Shown here one piece after another: positions 1 to 6,957 of a stretch of DNA of 8,114 bases. The position numbers were made by a program, and so were the translations under genes. Origin of the DNA: Anaerolineae bacterium (GTDB taxonomy: Bacteria > Chloroflexota > Anaerolineae > Aggregatilineales > Phototrophicaceae); contig JALONZ010000064.1 of NCBI GenBank assembly GCA_025454675.1, forward strand, positions 1 through 8,114. The letters run 5' to 3'. Every line of letters starts with the position of its first letter. The stretch's first letter is position 1. Under the pieces are notes generated by a model. The model had not been told where the DNA came from, searched no databases, and saw only the letters and a program-made list of their open reading frames with translations.

Positions 1-486
1 CCGGGAATTATCACCCCACCCCAAGCCAAACTCGGAATTATCCCCAACGAAATTGTCCGACCGGGGAATATCGGCATTGTCTCGAAAAGTGGTGCATTAA
101 CTTACGAAGTGATGCAGATTTTATTTCAGGCAGGATTTGGGATTAGTACCTGTGTGGGTATTGGGGGCGACCCCATTTTGGGGACAAGTATGGTAGAAGT
201 ATTGGAGATGTTCGATAATGACCCCCAAACGGAAAAAGTGGTTTTATTAGGCGAAATTGGCGGACGGGCAGAAATTCGCGCCGCCGAATATATTCAACGC
301 CATATGACCAAACCCGTCATTAGTTTTGTCGCGGGCAAAACCGCGCCGACAGGCGTGCGAATGGGTCATGCAGGGGCTATCATTGAAGGCGGTGATAATA
401 CTGCTATTGCTAAAATTCAAGCCCTCGCCAAAGCAGGTGCGCGAGTAGCAGACCATCCAGAACAAATTGTTGACTTATTAACTTAA
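1..486 (+). CDS. sucD: Succinyl-CoA ligase (synthetase) subunit alpha, C-terminal part; 5' end outside the window
   Basis: The frame is open from base 1 to a TAA at 484-486, giving the last 161 residues. It begins just after the point where the family has its GPNxPG motif (PGIITPP at fragment residues 1-7). SucD hallmarks are SKSGALTYE, the STCVGIGGDP-like loop, LEMFDNDPQTE, GEIGG with Glu85, and MGHAGAII with His123. His123 matches the catalytic phosphohistidine (E. coli His246) and Glu85 the glutamate that stabilises it (E. coli Glu208); the 38-residue spacing is the same. With a SucC beta subunit, which is not visible here, the enzyme interconverts succinyl-CoA and succinate with formation of ATP or GTP in the TCA cycle, in the cytoplasm. 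The missing N-terminus would carry the CoA-binding Rossmann domain. The gene points away from whatever lies left of the window and converges on the bat operon, with overlapping stop codons. An inner GTG at 109 is not a credible start, because homologous sequence continues upstream of it. Identification is very firm. Confidence 0.96.
   Translation, partial: PGIITPPQAKLGIIPNEIVRPGNIGIVSKSGALTYEVMQILFQAGFGISTCVGIGGDPILGTSMVEVLEMFDNDPQTEKVVLLGEIGGRAEIRAAEYIQRHMTKPVISFVAGKTAPTGVRMGHAGAIIEGGDNTAIAKIQALAKAGARVADHPEQIVDLLT
483..486. other. Convergent stop-codon overlap between sucD and batE
   Basis: The tetranucleotide TTAA holds both stop codons: TAA of sucD on the plus strand (484-486) and TAA of the BatE-like gene on the minus strand (485-483). 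There is therefore no intergenic space. No GC-rich hairpin with a T-tract is visible on either side, so any transcription terminator must lie inside the opposing coding sequence or be factor-dependent. Confidence 0.9.
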
Positions 487-1232
487 ACTTGGCTGATACT
501 ATTCACCCGCACCCATCCCTCACGACCATCAAATAAACGAATTTTTGCCCATATCCCGCGAATCTCCATAACACGGATTTCCGCCCCTGTGGATAAACGA
601 AACATCATAAAATAATCCAGCCCTGCCCCACTCAATACATCGGTTTGTGTTTGTGTGACAATTGCCAATGGACGGTATGTTTCGATATACACCCGATTGA
701 GTGTTAAACCTGTGATAAGGACGGTGAATAGGATGACTAGCATCAATAATCGGCGTTTTATGAACGTTGGATTTTTCCAAACCAAAATCGCCAATCCCCA
801 CATGAATGACCACACAACTATTGCTAAAAATGTGAGTTCCCATGTGGCGAAAAAAGTTGTGACTTGTGCCAATTGTTCCAGAATACCCGTTTCTTCAACA
901 TACAAATCTGGACGAATGGCGCGAATTGTCGCTATGCGTTCAAGAATTTGTGCATCACGCGGGGCAAAATATTGGGCGCGGTGATAATTGACCAATGCCC
1001 GTCCAAAATTCCCGATCTGTGAATAGGCTTGCCCCAAATTGAAATAAGTTGTATAAGTGGGAAAACCACGATTCCTATCCGCTAAAAATGTCTCGTACAT
1101 TTCAATCGCACGAATAAAATCACCCTGCCGATACGCCTCTTCCGCTTCATCCTCATAACGTGTTTGCCCCTGTGCGGTTAAACCGGTGCAAATGAGGGTA
1201 ATCAATAATAAAATCGCATATAAACGCCTCAT
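483..1232 (-). CDS. batE: BatE-like protein: signal peptide, TPRs, two TM helices, C-terminal bacterial SH3 domain
   Basis: The start is placed at the ATG at 1232, giving 249 residues (MRRLYAIL). This ATG overlaps the batD stop as ATGA and has GGAGGG 7 nt upstream. The longer start at 1247 would put the Shine-Dalgarno inside the coding sequence. Residues 1-22 form a secretion signal ending LTA-QGQ. Residues 25-95 hold about two TPR-type helix pairs (AYRQGDFIRAIEMYE and NLGQAYSQIGNFGRALVNYHRA). TM helices lie at about 131-152 and 160-178, joined by a short positive loop (KNPTFIKRR). Residues 186-249 resemble a bacterial SH3 (SH3b) domain, with DVLSGAGLDY and FDGREGWVRV. The TPR and SH3 parts should therefore both be extracytoplasmic. 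BatE proteins with TPR plus SH3 occur as the last gene of bat operons, which fits this position. The TPRs probably mediate contacts within the Bat complex, and the SH3b domain may bind cell wall or partner peptides; both are inferences. It is the last gene of the operon and its stop codon overlaps that of sucD. Confidence 0.85.
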   Translation of the reverse strand: MRRLYAILLLITLICTGLTAQGQTRYEDEAEEAYRQGDFIRAIEMYETFLADRNRGFPTYTTYFNLGQAYSQIGNFGRALVNYHRAQYFAPRDAQILERIATIRAIRPDLYVEETGILEQLAQVTTFFATWELTFLAIVVWSFMWGLAILVWKNPTFIKRRLLMLVILFTVLITGLTLNRVYIETYRPLAIVTQTQTDVLSGAGLDYFMMFRLSTGAEIRVMEIRGIWAKIRLFDGREGWVRVNSISQV

Positions 1233-2536
1233 TGAACTGCCCTCCATATTTTTTCGACTTGTGATAATGCTATTTCGACCTCATCTATCAGCGCAAGCGC
1301 ATCATAATCGCTATTTTGGGGTATATAGGACACACTTTTAATCATCGTCATGAGATTCTCAATCATGATTTGTAAGTCTGCCTGCGGGATATAAGCATAC
1401 ATATCACCGATAACATCACTATTTGCGACATTTGCTTTATCGGCGATATAGGCAATGATAACATTGCTCATCCTAGTCGGATTAGGTTGTTTACGAAGTT
1501 GATTTAGGCGTTTCTTAGCCCGACTAAATGCTGTTTGATACCGCTTATGCGCGGTTTGGCGGATTTTTCGCCGTTGGTATCGGGTATATTGTATGGTGAT
1601 AAAAAATAAAACAGGCATGATGAACCCCAAAAATCCCCATGGGAAACCTGTCAACACATCATAAAATGGATAATTCGTTTTGGGTGTTTTGAGGGGTAGT
1701 ATCTCAAATGATGTTGTGTAGGCAGAGGATAGCCGTATTTCGCCATCACTACTTGGCAAAACATCCAATGTAAACGCAGGTATCGTTAGGGTGATATAGG
1801 TTTGTGTGCGCGGGTCAAAATATGTCCATTCAATCGGCGCGATGCGGTGTGAACCTGCTTCATTGGGGATAATCACCCACTGAAATTCTTTGCTCCCCAA
1901 TGCCACCCCAATATTTTCATTCCCACGCATATACATCGGTGATTGTGGCAAAATGCGCCAATTGAGGGGCAAATTCAAATTGGGTGGTGTGAGCGTATCC
2001 AAAATGCCCACACCTTGAATCGTGATGCTGAACACAAATGGATTGCCTAATATTAAAATGCCTGTTTCAAAATCGGCATTCATCACAAAATCCCCAACTG
2101 CGCCAGAAAACGAACTGGGCGCACCCTCTGGTAATGAGCGTATATTTAGGGTGATTGGGGATGTTGGAATAATTTGTTCAGACCGAAACACGTCACCTGT
2201 CACCAACAATTGTGCGGGTTGGATGATGATTTCACCCGTTATCAATGGCGCGAGGTGAATTTGAACTTCGCGCACAAAGAATTGCTTATCGTTAATCACT
2301 TGCAAGCCACGATACGATTCATAACTCTCACCTATCCAAAATCCTTCAAAATCGGGATATTGAACCCGAATCCCCTCTTGTGAAAACGCATAATAACGGA
2401 CAGTATAGGTGATTTGTTCCCCGACAAATGGTGTCGTATGATTGACCAATGTTTCAATAAAAAAATCGGCAACACCATCAAATCCCTGCCCCAATTGAAT
2501 ACCCATCCACAATAAAAATAACAACCAGCGCATCAT
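1229..2536 (-). CDS. batD: BatD-family membrane protein with extracytoplasmic Ig-like domains and a cytoplasmic helical tail
   Basis: The product has 435 residues. A signal peptide covers about 1-18 (MMRWLLFLLWMGIQLGQG). Beta-rich repeats follow at about 25-135 and 145-262. The second opens with the BatD hallmark GAVGDFVMNADFE, then a GNPFVFSITIQGVG strand pair and an LPLNWRILP strand. A single TM helix lies at about 299-316 and is followed by a strongly positive stretch (RYQRRKIRQTAHKR), which puts the tail of about 115 residues in the cytoplasm. The length is in the lower part of the BatD range. BatD is thought to be a scaffold in the membrane Bat complex with the VWA proteins; no enzymatic residues are apparent. 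The ATG at 2536 overlaps the previous gene's stop as TAATG, with AAGGA 6 nt upstream. The next in-frame ATG at 2533 is an almost equal alternative. The stop TGA (1231-1229) overlaps the batE start. The cytoplasmic tail is a plausible contact for MoxR, but this is inference. Confidence 0.88.
   Translation of the reverse strand: MMRWLLFLLWMGIQLGQGFDGVADFFIETLVNHTTPFVGEQITYTVRYYAFSQEGIRVQYPDFEGFWIGESYESYRGLQVINDKQFFVREVQIHLAPLITGEIIIQPAQLLVTGDVFRSEQIIPTSPITLNIRSLPEGAPSSFSGAVGDFVMNADFETGILILGNPFVFSITIQGVGILDTLTPPNLNLPLNWRILPQSPMYMRGNENIGVALGSKEFQWVIIPNEAGSHRIAPIEWTYFDPRTQTYITLTIPAFTLDVLPSSDGEIRLSSAYTTSFEILPLKTPKTNYPFYDVLTGFPWGFLGFIMPVLFFITIQYTRYQRRKIRQTAHKRYQTAFSRAKKRLNQLRKQPNPTRMSNVIIAYIADKANVANSDVIGDMYAYIPQADLQIMIENLMTMIKSVSYIPQNSDYDALALIDEVEIALSQVEKIWRAVQ
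1240..1245 (-). promoter_or_regulatory. Ribosome binding site of batE that decides its start
   Basis: GGAGGG on the minus strand lies 7 nt before the ATG at 1232, inside the last codons of batD. It makes the ATG at 1232 much more likely than the in-frame ATG at 1247, which directly precedes the motif and has no comparable site of its own. Confidence 0.8.
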
Positions 2537-3207
2537 TACCAGTCCTTTTCGGGTAATATTGGATTTTCTTCGGGGAGCAGTACACTGCCAAGTGCTTGTT
2601 CTTCCAATCGCAATTGGTCTAGTAAATTTTCCGCTTCTTCTAATGACATTGCACCGAATGGTTCTTCTGTGGGTAATGGTTCTATAATCGATCCATCGCC
2701 TTCGGCGTTATTCGGCGTTTCACCGTCTGAGGGTGGTGCGGTGGGGGTTGGTGGAATTGTTGCAGAATTGGGTGTTGGAGTCGGTTGATTGGCACGCTGT
2801 AGTGTCAATTCAAGGTTGTGCCGTGCATTATCCGCATCAGGGTTAATGCGTAAGGCTTGTTGATAGGCATCTATCGCCAATTCATATTCCCCCACCCCCA
2901 AATACAAATTCCCTAAATTATAATAGGCTTTACCGATAACCGATTCATCCCCTCTGCGAATGGCTTGGAGCAAGGCTTGTTCGGCTTTTGACCAATCATT
3001 TTTATCTATCAAAATAGACGCATAATTGTAATATGGCAAAGACTCATCAGGTGCGTGGACTTGCGCCGCATAAAAATAATCTTCTGCATTTTGCGGATTC
3101 CCCAACCCTGCATTATTCAAGTCTGCCAGCCGATTCGATTCACCATATAGCCATGTCCCCAATAGGATAATCGCCATGCCGATAAACCACACCCAACGCA
3201 GTCTCAT
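2536..3207 (-). CDS. batC: BatC-like TPR protein, membrane-anchored
   Basis: The product has 223 residues. A signal anchor lies at about 5-21 after MRLR. TPR units cover about 57-90 (LPYYNYASILIDKNDWSKAEQALLQ) and 93-126, the second close to consensus (AYYNLGNLYLGVGEYELAI then DAYQQALRINPDA). A low-complexity Thr/Pro/Asn linker covers about 141-170. The acidic C-terminus carries MSLEEAENLLDQLRLEEQ (187-204), similar to the short amphipathic motif found at the end of BatC proteins or of BatB-TPR fusions (general form: Ser-x-Glu-Glu-Ala-x-x-Leu-Leu). The positive N-terminus implies that the TPR part is outside the membrane. TPRs bind partner peptides, so this is probably the adaptor between the BatA/BatB VWA proteins and BatD. 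The ATG at 3207 overlaps the BatB stop as ATGA, and GGAGGGG (3217-3211) lies just upstream. The call rests on domain content plus position between batB and batD. Confidence 0.82.
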   Translation of the reverse strand: MRLRWVWFIGMAIILLGTWLYGESNRLADLNNAGLGNPQNAEDYFYAAQVHAPDESLPYYNYASILIDKNDWSKAEQALLQAIRRGDESVIGKAYYNLGNLYLGVGEYELAIDAYQQALRINPDADNARHNLELTLQRANQPTPTPNSATIPPTPTAPPSDGETPNNAEGDGSIIEPLPTEEPFGAMSLEEAENLLDQLRLEEQALGSVLLPEENPILPEKDW

Positions 3208-4199
3208 AAACCCCTCCGTTTGCTTGGAATCAGCCCCTCTATGCCAAATAATGCCAACGCCAACAGGATAAAAATATGAAAGCGTTCCGCCATCCGATTT
3301 TGAATCGAAATCTGCACTTGTTCATCGCGCAATGAATCTATTTGTCCCAATATATCCGCAATTTCTGACCCTGTGGTCGTCCCGCGCCGATAAATACCAC
3401 CTGTCATATCGGCAATTTGGCGCAACGGATTTTCGTCCAACCGCGTGATGACGATATTCCCAAACGCATCTATTTTTGACCCAATCGATGTGCCTGTTTC
3501 ATCAAAAATAGGAATTTCCGCGCCTTCTGGTGTGCCAATGCCGATACTATGAATTATGACCCCCTCTAACTTTGCTTGTTCGGCAGGGATGAGTGGGTTG
3601 CCGATATGATTTTCGCCATCGCTCATGACCAACATCACAGTTTGACTGGTGATGCGCCCATCACGCAAATTTAGCGCCACATTCAACGCACTTTCGAGTG
3701 CTGTGCCTTGTTGAGTGATAGATTGCGTGCTAATCGCGTTCAAAAATGTGCGTGCGGATTGTTTATCGGCTGTGAGGGGCAATTGCACATACGCCTCACC
3801 TGCAAAAACGACCATGCCTATCTGTGTATTCGACATAGTGTTGATGATATCGGTCAAAATGAGTTTGGCGCGGTCTAATCGGCTGGGTACGATGTCTTGT
3901 GCATCCATGCTTTGGCTCACGTCCAAGACGATAATGAGCGCCATGTTATCAGTAGGCAGAACATCATTGGTCAATCCCCATGATGGACGCGCCAACGCGA
4001 TGATGAGCATCGCCACCCCCATAAGCCATAATCCTTGTTTGATTCGGATATTCCGTTTATGCCAATTTGTCAGCGATTTGGCTTTATCACCTAATTTTTT
4101 GAGTCGTTTTCGACCTGTTTGGTCACGCCACATCAAAAAGATACCTAAAATGGGGATAATGATGAGTAAGAATAAATGATTCGATGCTAAAAATGTCAT
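3204..4199 (-). CDS. batB: BatB-like membrane protein with von Willebrand factor A (VWA) domain
   Basis: The product has 331 residues with the usual BatA/BatB layout: TM 1 at about 6-24, TM 2 at about 56-72 ending ALARPSWG, a VWA domain at about 85-285, and TM 3 at about 307-323. The metal-ion-dependent adhesion site is complete: D93-V-S95-Q-S97, T166 (QQGTALES) and D194 (MSDGENH). The loop between TM 1 and TM 2 is very basic (RKRLKKLGDKAK), and so is the C-terminus (SKRRGL). By the positive-inside rule both are cytoplasmic and the VWA domain is extracytoplasmic. VWA domains of this type bind protein partners through a divalent cation. The gene follows batA by a 10-nt gap, with AGGAG (4210-4206) overlapping the batA stop, and overlaps batC by ATGA. 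It is clearly paralogous to batA but divergent outside the MIDAS. Which of the two is called BatA and which BatB follows gene order. Confidence 0.88.
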   Translation of the reverse strand: MTFLASNHLFLLIIIPILGIFLMWRDQTGRKRLKKLGDKAKSLTNWHKRNIRIKQGLWLMGVAMLIIALARPSWGLTNDVLPTDNMALIIVLDVSQSMDAQDIVPSRLDRAKLILTDIINTMSNTQIGMVVFAGEAYVQLPLTADKQSARTFLNAISTQSITQQGTALESALNVALNLRDGRITSQTVMLVMSDGENHIGNPLIPAEQAKLEGVIIHSIGIGTPEGAEIPIFDETGTSIGSKIDAFGNIVITRLDENPLRQIADMTGGIYRRGTTTGSEIADILGQIDSLRDEQVQISIQNRMAERFHIFILLALALFGIEGLIPSKRRGL

Positions 4200-4209
4200 T
4201 TATCTCTCC

Positions 4210-5169
4210 TCATGATGCTTTTTGAAAGAGGGTGTAGCGCAAAACTTGTGCCATGATGAGCAAAATCAGCGCGGGGTATAAAACCAAGTCTGCCATATCG
4301 CGCCATTGTGTGACGATTTCACGCTCGGCACTTGACCGCTCCAACCGATTGATGCGGTCATAAATGAGGCTTAATCCGTCTGTATCTTCGGCACGATAAT
4401 ATAACCCATCTGTGAGTGTCGCAATTTGCGCCAATGTTTCTTCATCCAAATCGCCAGAAATATCAGCTTTGCCCATACCAATTGCATAGACTTTGATGCC
4501 CAATGCCCGTGCCGCGAGTGCCGTTTGAATCGGGTCTATACCCGCATTATTCGCCCCATCCGTGAGCAAAACGACCACCTTACTGGGTGATGTGCTGGCG
4601 CGTAGCATATTGACCGCGCTCGCTAATCCCAATCCCAATGCTGTGCCGTCTTGTTGCCCCTGCAATTCCGATGCGAGACGAATATCTGACAATAATTCTT
4701 GTAAAATGGCATAATCCAATGTGAGCGGGGCTTGATGAAAGGCATTTCGTGCGAATACGACCAAGCCAATGCTATCAAATTGGCGTTGACTGATAAATTG
4801 GCTCATCACCCGCTTGGCGGCTTGTAGCCGATTATCAGGCGCGAAGTCGGGCGCGGACATGCTTTGACTGATGTCCACCGCCAAGACAATTGCCACTCCT
4901 TCACCACGTATCACATCTCGATTATTCCCTGTTTGTGGGCGGGCTAACCCAATGATGAGCAATATCACACCGATAAGCCCCAAAATAGTCGGGATAATAT
5001 GCAATTTAACGCGCCAACTATCGGGCAACCGCGCCATCAGGCGAATATCAGGATAATAAAATGATGTCGGTTGCAAAATAATGCCATTGCGCTGATTGAC
5101 CCACAAAAACAATCCCCAAACAATGAATAACCCGAAAAATAGGGGTTCTGCAAATCGGAACTCCGTCAT
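4210..5169 (-). CDS. batA: BatA-like membrane protein with von Willebrand factor A (VWA) domain
   Basis: The start is placed at the ATG at 5169, giving 319 residues (MTEFRFAEPL). It overlaps the upstream stop as ATGA and has AGGGGG 6 nt before it. BatA proteins begin in this way, with an FAxPxxF-like segment running into TM 1. The in-frame ATG at 5202 would only add 11 hydrophilic residues encoded inside the upstream gene. Layout: TM 1 at about 8-25, TM 2 at about 58-78 ending GLARPQTG, VWA at about 90-280, TM 3 at about 293-313. The MIDAS is complete: D99-I-S101-Q-S103, T176 (DGTALGLGL) and D204 (LLTDGANN). The basic loop between TM 1 and TM 2 implies a cytoplasmic loop and an extracytoplasmic VWA domain. 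It is expected to pair with the BatB-like product and the TPR and Ig-like partners in one membrane complex. The Bacteroides aerotolerance phenotype gives the family its name; the role here is unknown. Confidence 0.9.
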   Translation of the reverse strand: MTEFRFAEPLFFGLFIVWGLFLWVNQRNGIILQPTSFYYPDIRLMARLPDSWRVKLHIIPTILGLIGVILLIIGLARPQTGNNRDVIRGEGVAIVLAVDISQSMSAPDFAPDNRLQAAKRVMSQFISQRQFDSIGLVVFARNAFHQAPLTLDYAILQELLSDIRLASELQGQQDGTALGLGLASAVNMLRASTSPSKVVVLLTDGANNAGIDPIQTALAARALGIKVYAIGMGKADISGDLDEETLAQIATLTDGLYYRAEDTDGLSLIYDRINRLERSSAEREIVTQWRDMADLVLYPALILLIMAQVLRYTLFQKAS

Positions 5170-6059
5170 AATTCGCCCCCTGTATGGATATTTTGCACCC
5201 ACGCCTGTGCCATTTTCAGGATTTTTTGTGGAGGGTGTGCTATCGGCATAGTCGAAAATTTACCGACTGTAAGGTGTTCTAATAATTCGCTCAATGAGGC
5301 TAATTGATATGACATCACCCGCCCATCAGCTTTGAGGTGGTCTAAAATTTCGGTGTCGGTCATATCGTGCGCCAAAATGCCATACCGCCCTTGTAAATAA
5401 GTACGTAACAAGTGGCTAAGGGTTTCATAAGTCGGATTATCATGGATAGCGTCTAATTGCGATAAAAATAGGGCTTGTGGGTCGGGTAAATGGGTTTGTA
5501 TGACATTTTGACGCGCGTAATAACGCAACAATTCGATGATACCGACACTTAATATTGTTACTATGCTGATGCCAATAAAAAACACCCAGATGGGCAAAAA
5601 TGAGATGCTAATCGGCGGTTCATTGGGTTGGATAGTGAGTGAATCTTCAGTTAACACGCTCGGTATGCTCAAAAATGTGTCGGGAAGCGTATATGTTTGT
5701 AAGTCGGATGTGCCTTCAACACGATATAAAATCTCCATTTTGGGCAAGGCATGGTCGCCTGTTTGCCATGCGACCAATGTAATCATTTGTCGCTCGACAG
5801 TCCGTCCATTTTCGGATGTCGTGAAGCGTTCTCCTATATTGATAACTTCAAAAATGCCCCATTCTTTTGGAAATTGTGGGCGTTGCAACACCTGAATTTG
5901 AACATCATAAATAATTGTCACGGTGACTTCAATCGGCTCACCAATCAATGGACGCGAATTACTCACCGCCAATGAAGCGGCAAGTGTTGGTTGGGCGTAG
6001 AGGGGTGAACTACCCAATAACCATAGTATGCCGATGATGAGCATCGTTGAGAGTTTCAT
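5166..6059 (-). CDS. BatD-like protein: signal peptide, Ig-like domain, single TM, cytoplasmic helical domain
   Basis: The product has 297 residues. A signal peptide covers about 1-22 (ending PLYA-QP), a beta-rich domain about 25-148, a TM helix about 155-177, then a basic RYYARQ and a cytoplasmic alpha-helical domain at about 192-290. The N-terminal domain resembles the first Ig-like unit of BatD in this same operon: it opens SRPLIGEPIEVTVTI where BatD has TTPFVGEQITYTV, and it shares a later strand before a TG turn. The C-terminal domain (LSHLLRTYLQGRYGILAHDMTDTEIL) looks like the tail of DUF4381/DUF4129-type proteins that sit beside MoxR, DUF58 and Bat genes. I assign the family only loosely. 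It lies between DUF58 and BatA, where other bat operons also often carry an extra membrane protein. The ATG overlaps the DUF58 stop (ATGA). The Shine-Dalgarno is weak, only GGA at 6069-6067, so translation probably depends on coupling. No catalytic residues are evident. Confidence 0.72.
   Translation of the reverse strand: MKLSTMLIIGILWLLGSSPLYAQPTLAASLAVSNSRPLIGEPIEVTVTIIYDVQIQVLQRPQFPKEWGIFEVINIGERFTTSENGRTVERQMITLVAWQTGDHALPKMEILYRVEGTSDLQTYTLPDTFLSIPSVLTEDSLTIQPNEPPISISFLPIWVFFIGISIVTILSVGIIELLRYYARQNVIQTHLPDPQALFLSQLDAIHDNPTYETLSHLLRTYLQGRYGILAHDMTDTEILDHLKADGRVMSYQLASLSELLEHLTVGKFSTMPIAHPPQKILKMAQAWVQNIHTGGEL
5176..5181 (-). promoter_or_regulatory. Ribosome binding site of batA that decides its start
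   Basis: AGGGGG on the minus strand lies 6 nt before the ATG at 5169, within the last codons of the preceding gene. It supports the ATGA-overlap start over the ATG at 5202. It matches the anti-Shine-Dalgarno less well than the batE site does. Confidence 0.65.
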
Positions 6060-6946
6060 CGGCGTATCCGTTGGGCGCGTTGGCTAAAAAACTGCGTCAG
6101 GGCTTGATAACTATCCCCATTTGTATCTATGCAAATCGCATCTACCCGCGCACGAGAAAATAATTTTTGGCGCTGAGCATGAAATTTGACGGATTGCTTA
6201 GAAAACTGGGTTTGCCAGTGGTCATGATGGGTGTCAATCAGACGTAATTCGCCTGTTTCGGCATCACGCACATGAATCAGCCCAACATCGAACCAACGGG
6301 CTTCGAGTGGGTCATTGATGCACACAGCAATCAAATCATGTTTTTGGGCGGTGATGAGTAAGTCGCGTTCATAACTAGGAATCGCATCTAAAAAATCGGA
6401 GATGAAAAACACGATTGCTCGTTGGCGCAAACTGCGATTAATCGCGCGTAACCCAACTGATAAATCCGTCTCGGATTGCGCGGGTTGAATTGTAAGCAAA
6501 TCGCGGATGATGGCTAAAACCTGATTTTTGCCTTTGCGTGGGGGTAATACATGGCGAATCTGGTCATCAAAAATCATCAGCCCCACTTTATCATTGTTGG
6601 TGATGGCGGATAGTGCCAAAATTGCCCCAATTTCTGCCGCCAATTCGTGTTTATCATGTATCCCTGTTCCAAAAAAGAGGGATGCACTGGCATCTACCGC
6701 AATGAATACAACCAGTTCGCGTTCTTCACGATATGATTTGACATACGGCTCACCCATACGGGCGGTCACATGCCAATCAATATCGCGTACATCATCCCCT
6801 TGCTGATACGGGCGCACAGCTTCAAATTCTGCACCACGTCCTTTGAAAATTGAATGATATGCCCCTGCGAATGTCTCTTGTACGCGCTTGCGCGTCAAAA
6901 ATTCAATTTTACGAATCCGTTTGAGGGCTTCTGGCGATAGGCTCAT
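6056..6946 (-). CDS. DUF58 family protein (VWA-like, soluble), MoxR partner
   Basis: The product has 296 residues with no signal peptide or TM segment, so it is cytoplasmic. The DUF58 signature is at 37-63: RGAEFEAVRPYQQGDDVRDI followed by DWHVTAR. A VWA-like fold follows, with D85-A-S87-A-S89 as the metal site, T160 (SETDLSVGL) as the probable third-loop threonine and D184 (FFISDFLD) as the second aspartate. DUF58 genes are almost always found directly beside moxR, as here, and the protein is thought to be a MoxR adaptor or client-linked VWA protein; no biochemical role is firmly known. Unlike the membrane-bound DUF58 proteins of about 400 residues in some bacteria, this is the short form that lacks N-terminal TM helices. 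The ATG at 6946 has GAGGAA (6959-6954) 7 nt upstream, overlapping the moxR stop codon, with an 11-nt gap after moxR. The basic C-terminal end (RAQRIRR) is notable but unexplained. Confidence 0.93.
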   Translation of the reverse strand: MSLSPEALKRIRKIEFLTRKRVQETFAGAYHSIFKGRGAEFEAVRPYQQGDDVRDIDWHVTARMGEPYVKSYREERELVVFIAVDASASLFFGTGIHDKHELAAEIGAILALSAITNNDKVGLMIFDDQIRHVLPPRKGKNQVLAIIRDLLTIQPAQSETDLSVGLRAINRSLRQRAIVFFISDFLDAIPSYERDLLITAQKHDLIAVCINDPLEARWFDVGLIHVRDAETGELRLIDTHHDHWQTQFSKQSVKFHAQRQKLFSRARVDAICIDTNGDSYQALTQFFSQRAQRIRR

Positions 6947-6957
6947 GGGTTATTTCC

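Noticed and set aside
470..495. TTAACTTAA inverted repeat at the sucD/batE junction as a terminator or operator
   Set aside because: The arms are only 4 nt of A/T and are made up largely of the stop codons. They cannot form a stable hairpin and no T-tract follows.
1162..1232. Lipoprotein signal in the BatE-like protein (Cys15 in LLITLICTGL)
   Set aside because: The residues before Cys (TLI) do not fit a lipobox with a small residue at -1, and a normal signal-peptidase site (LTA-QGQ) follows. An ordinary signal peptide is more likely.
3715..4179. Plus-strand open frame of 154 codons opposite the batB VWA region
   Set aside because: It is antisense to a well-supported gene. Its translation has no domain-like pattern, being rich in Ser, Met and Cys, and there is no convincing ribosome site. 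The other plus-strand open frames opposite the bat genes fail in the same way.
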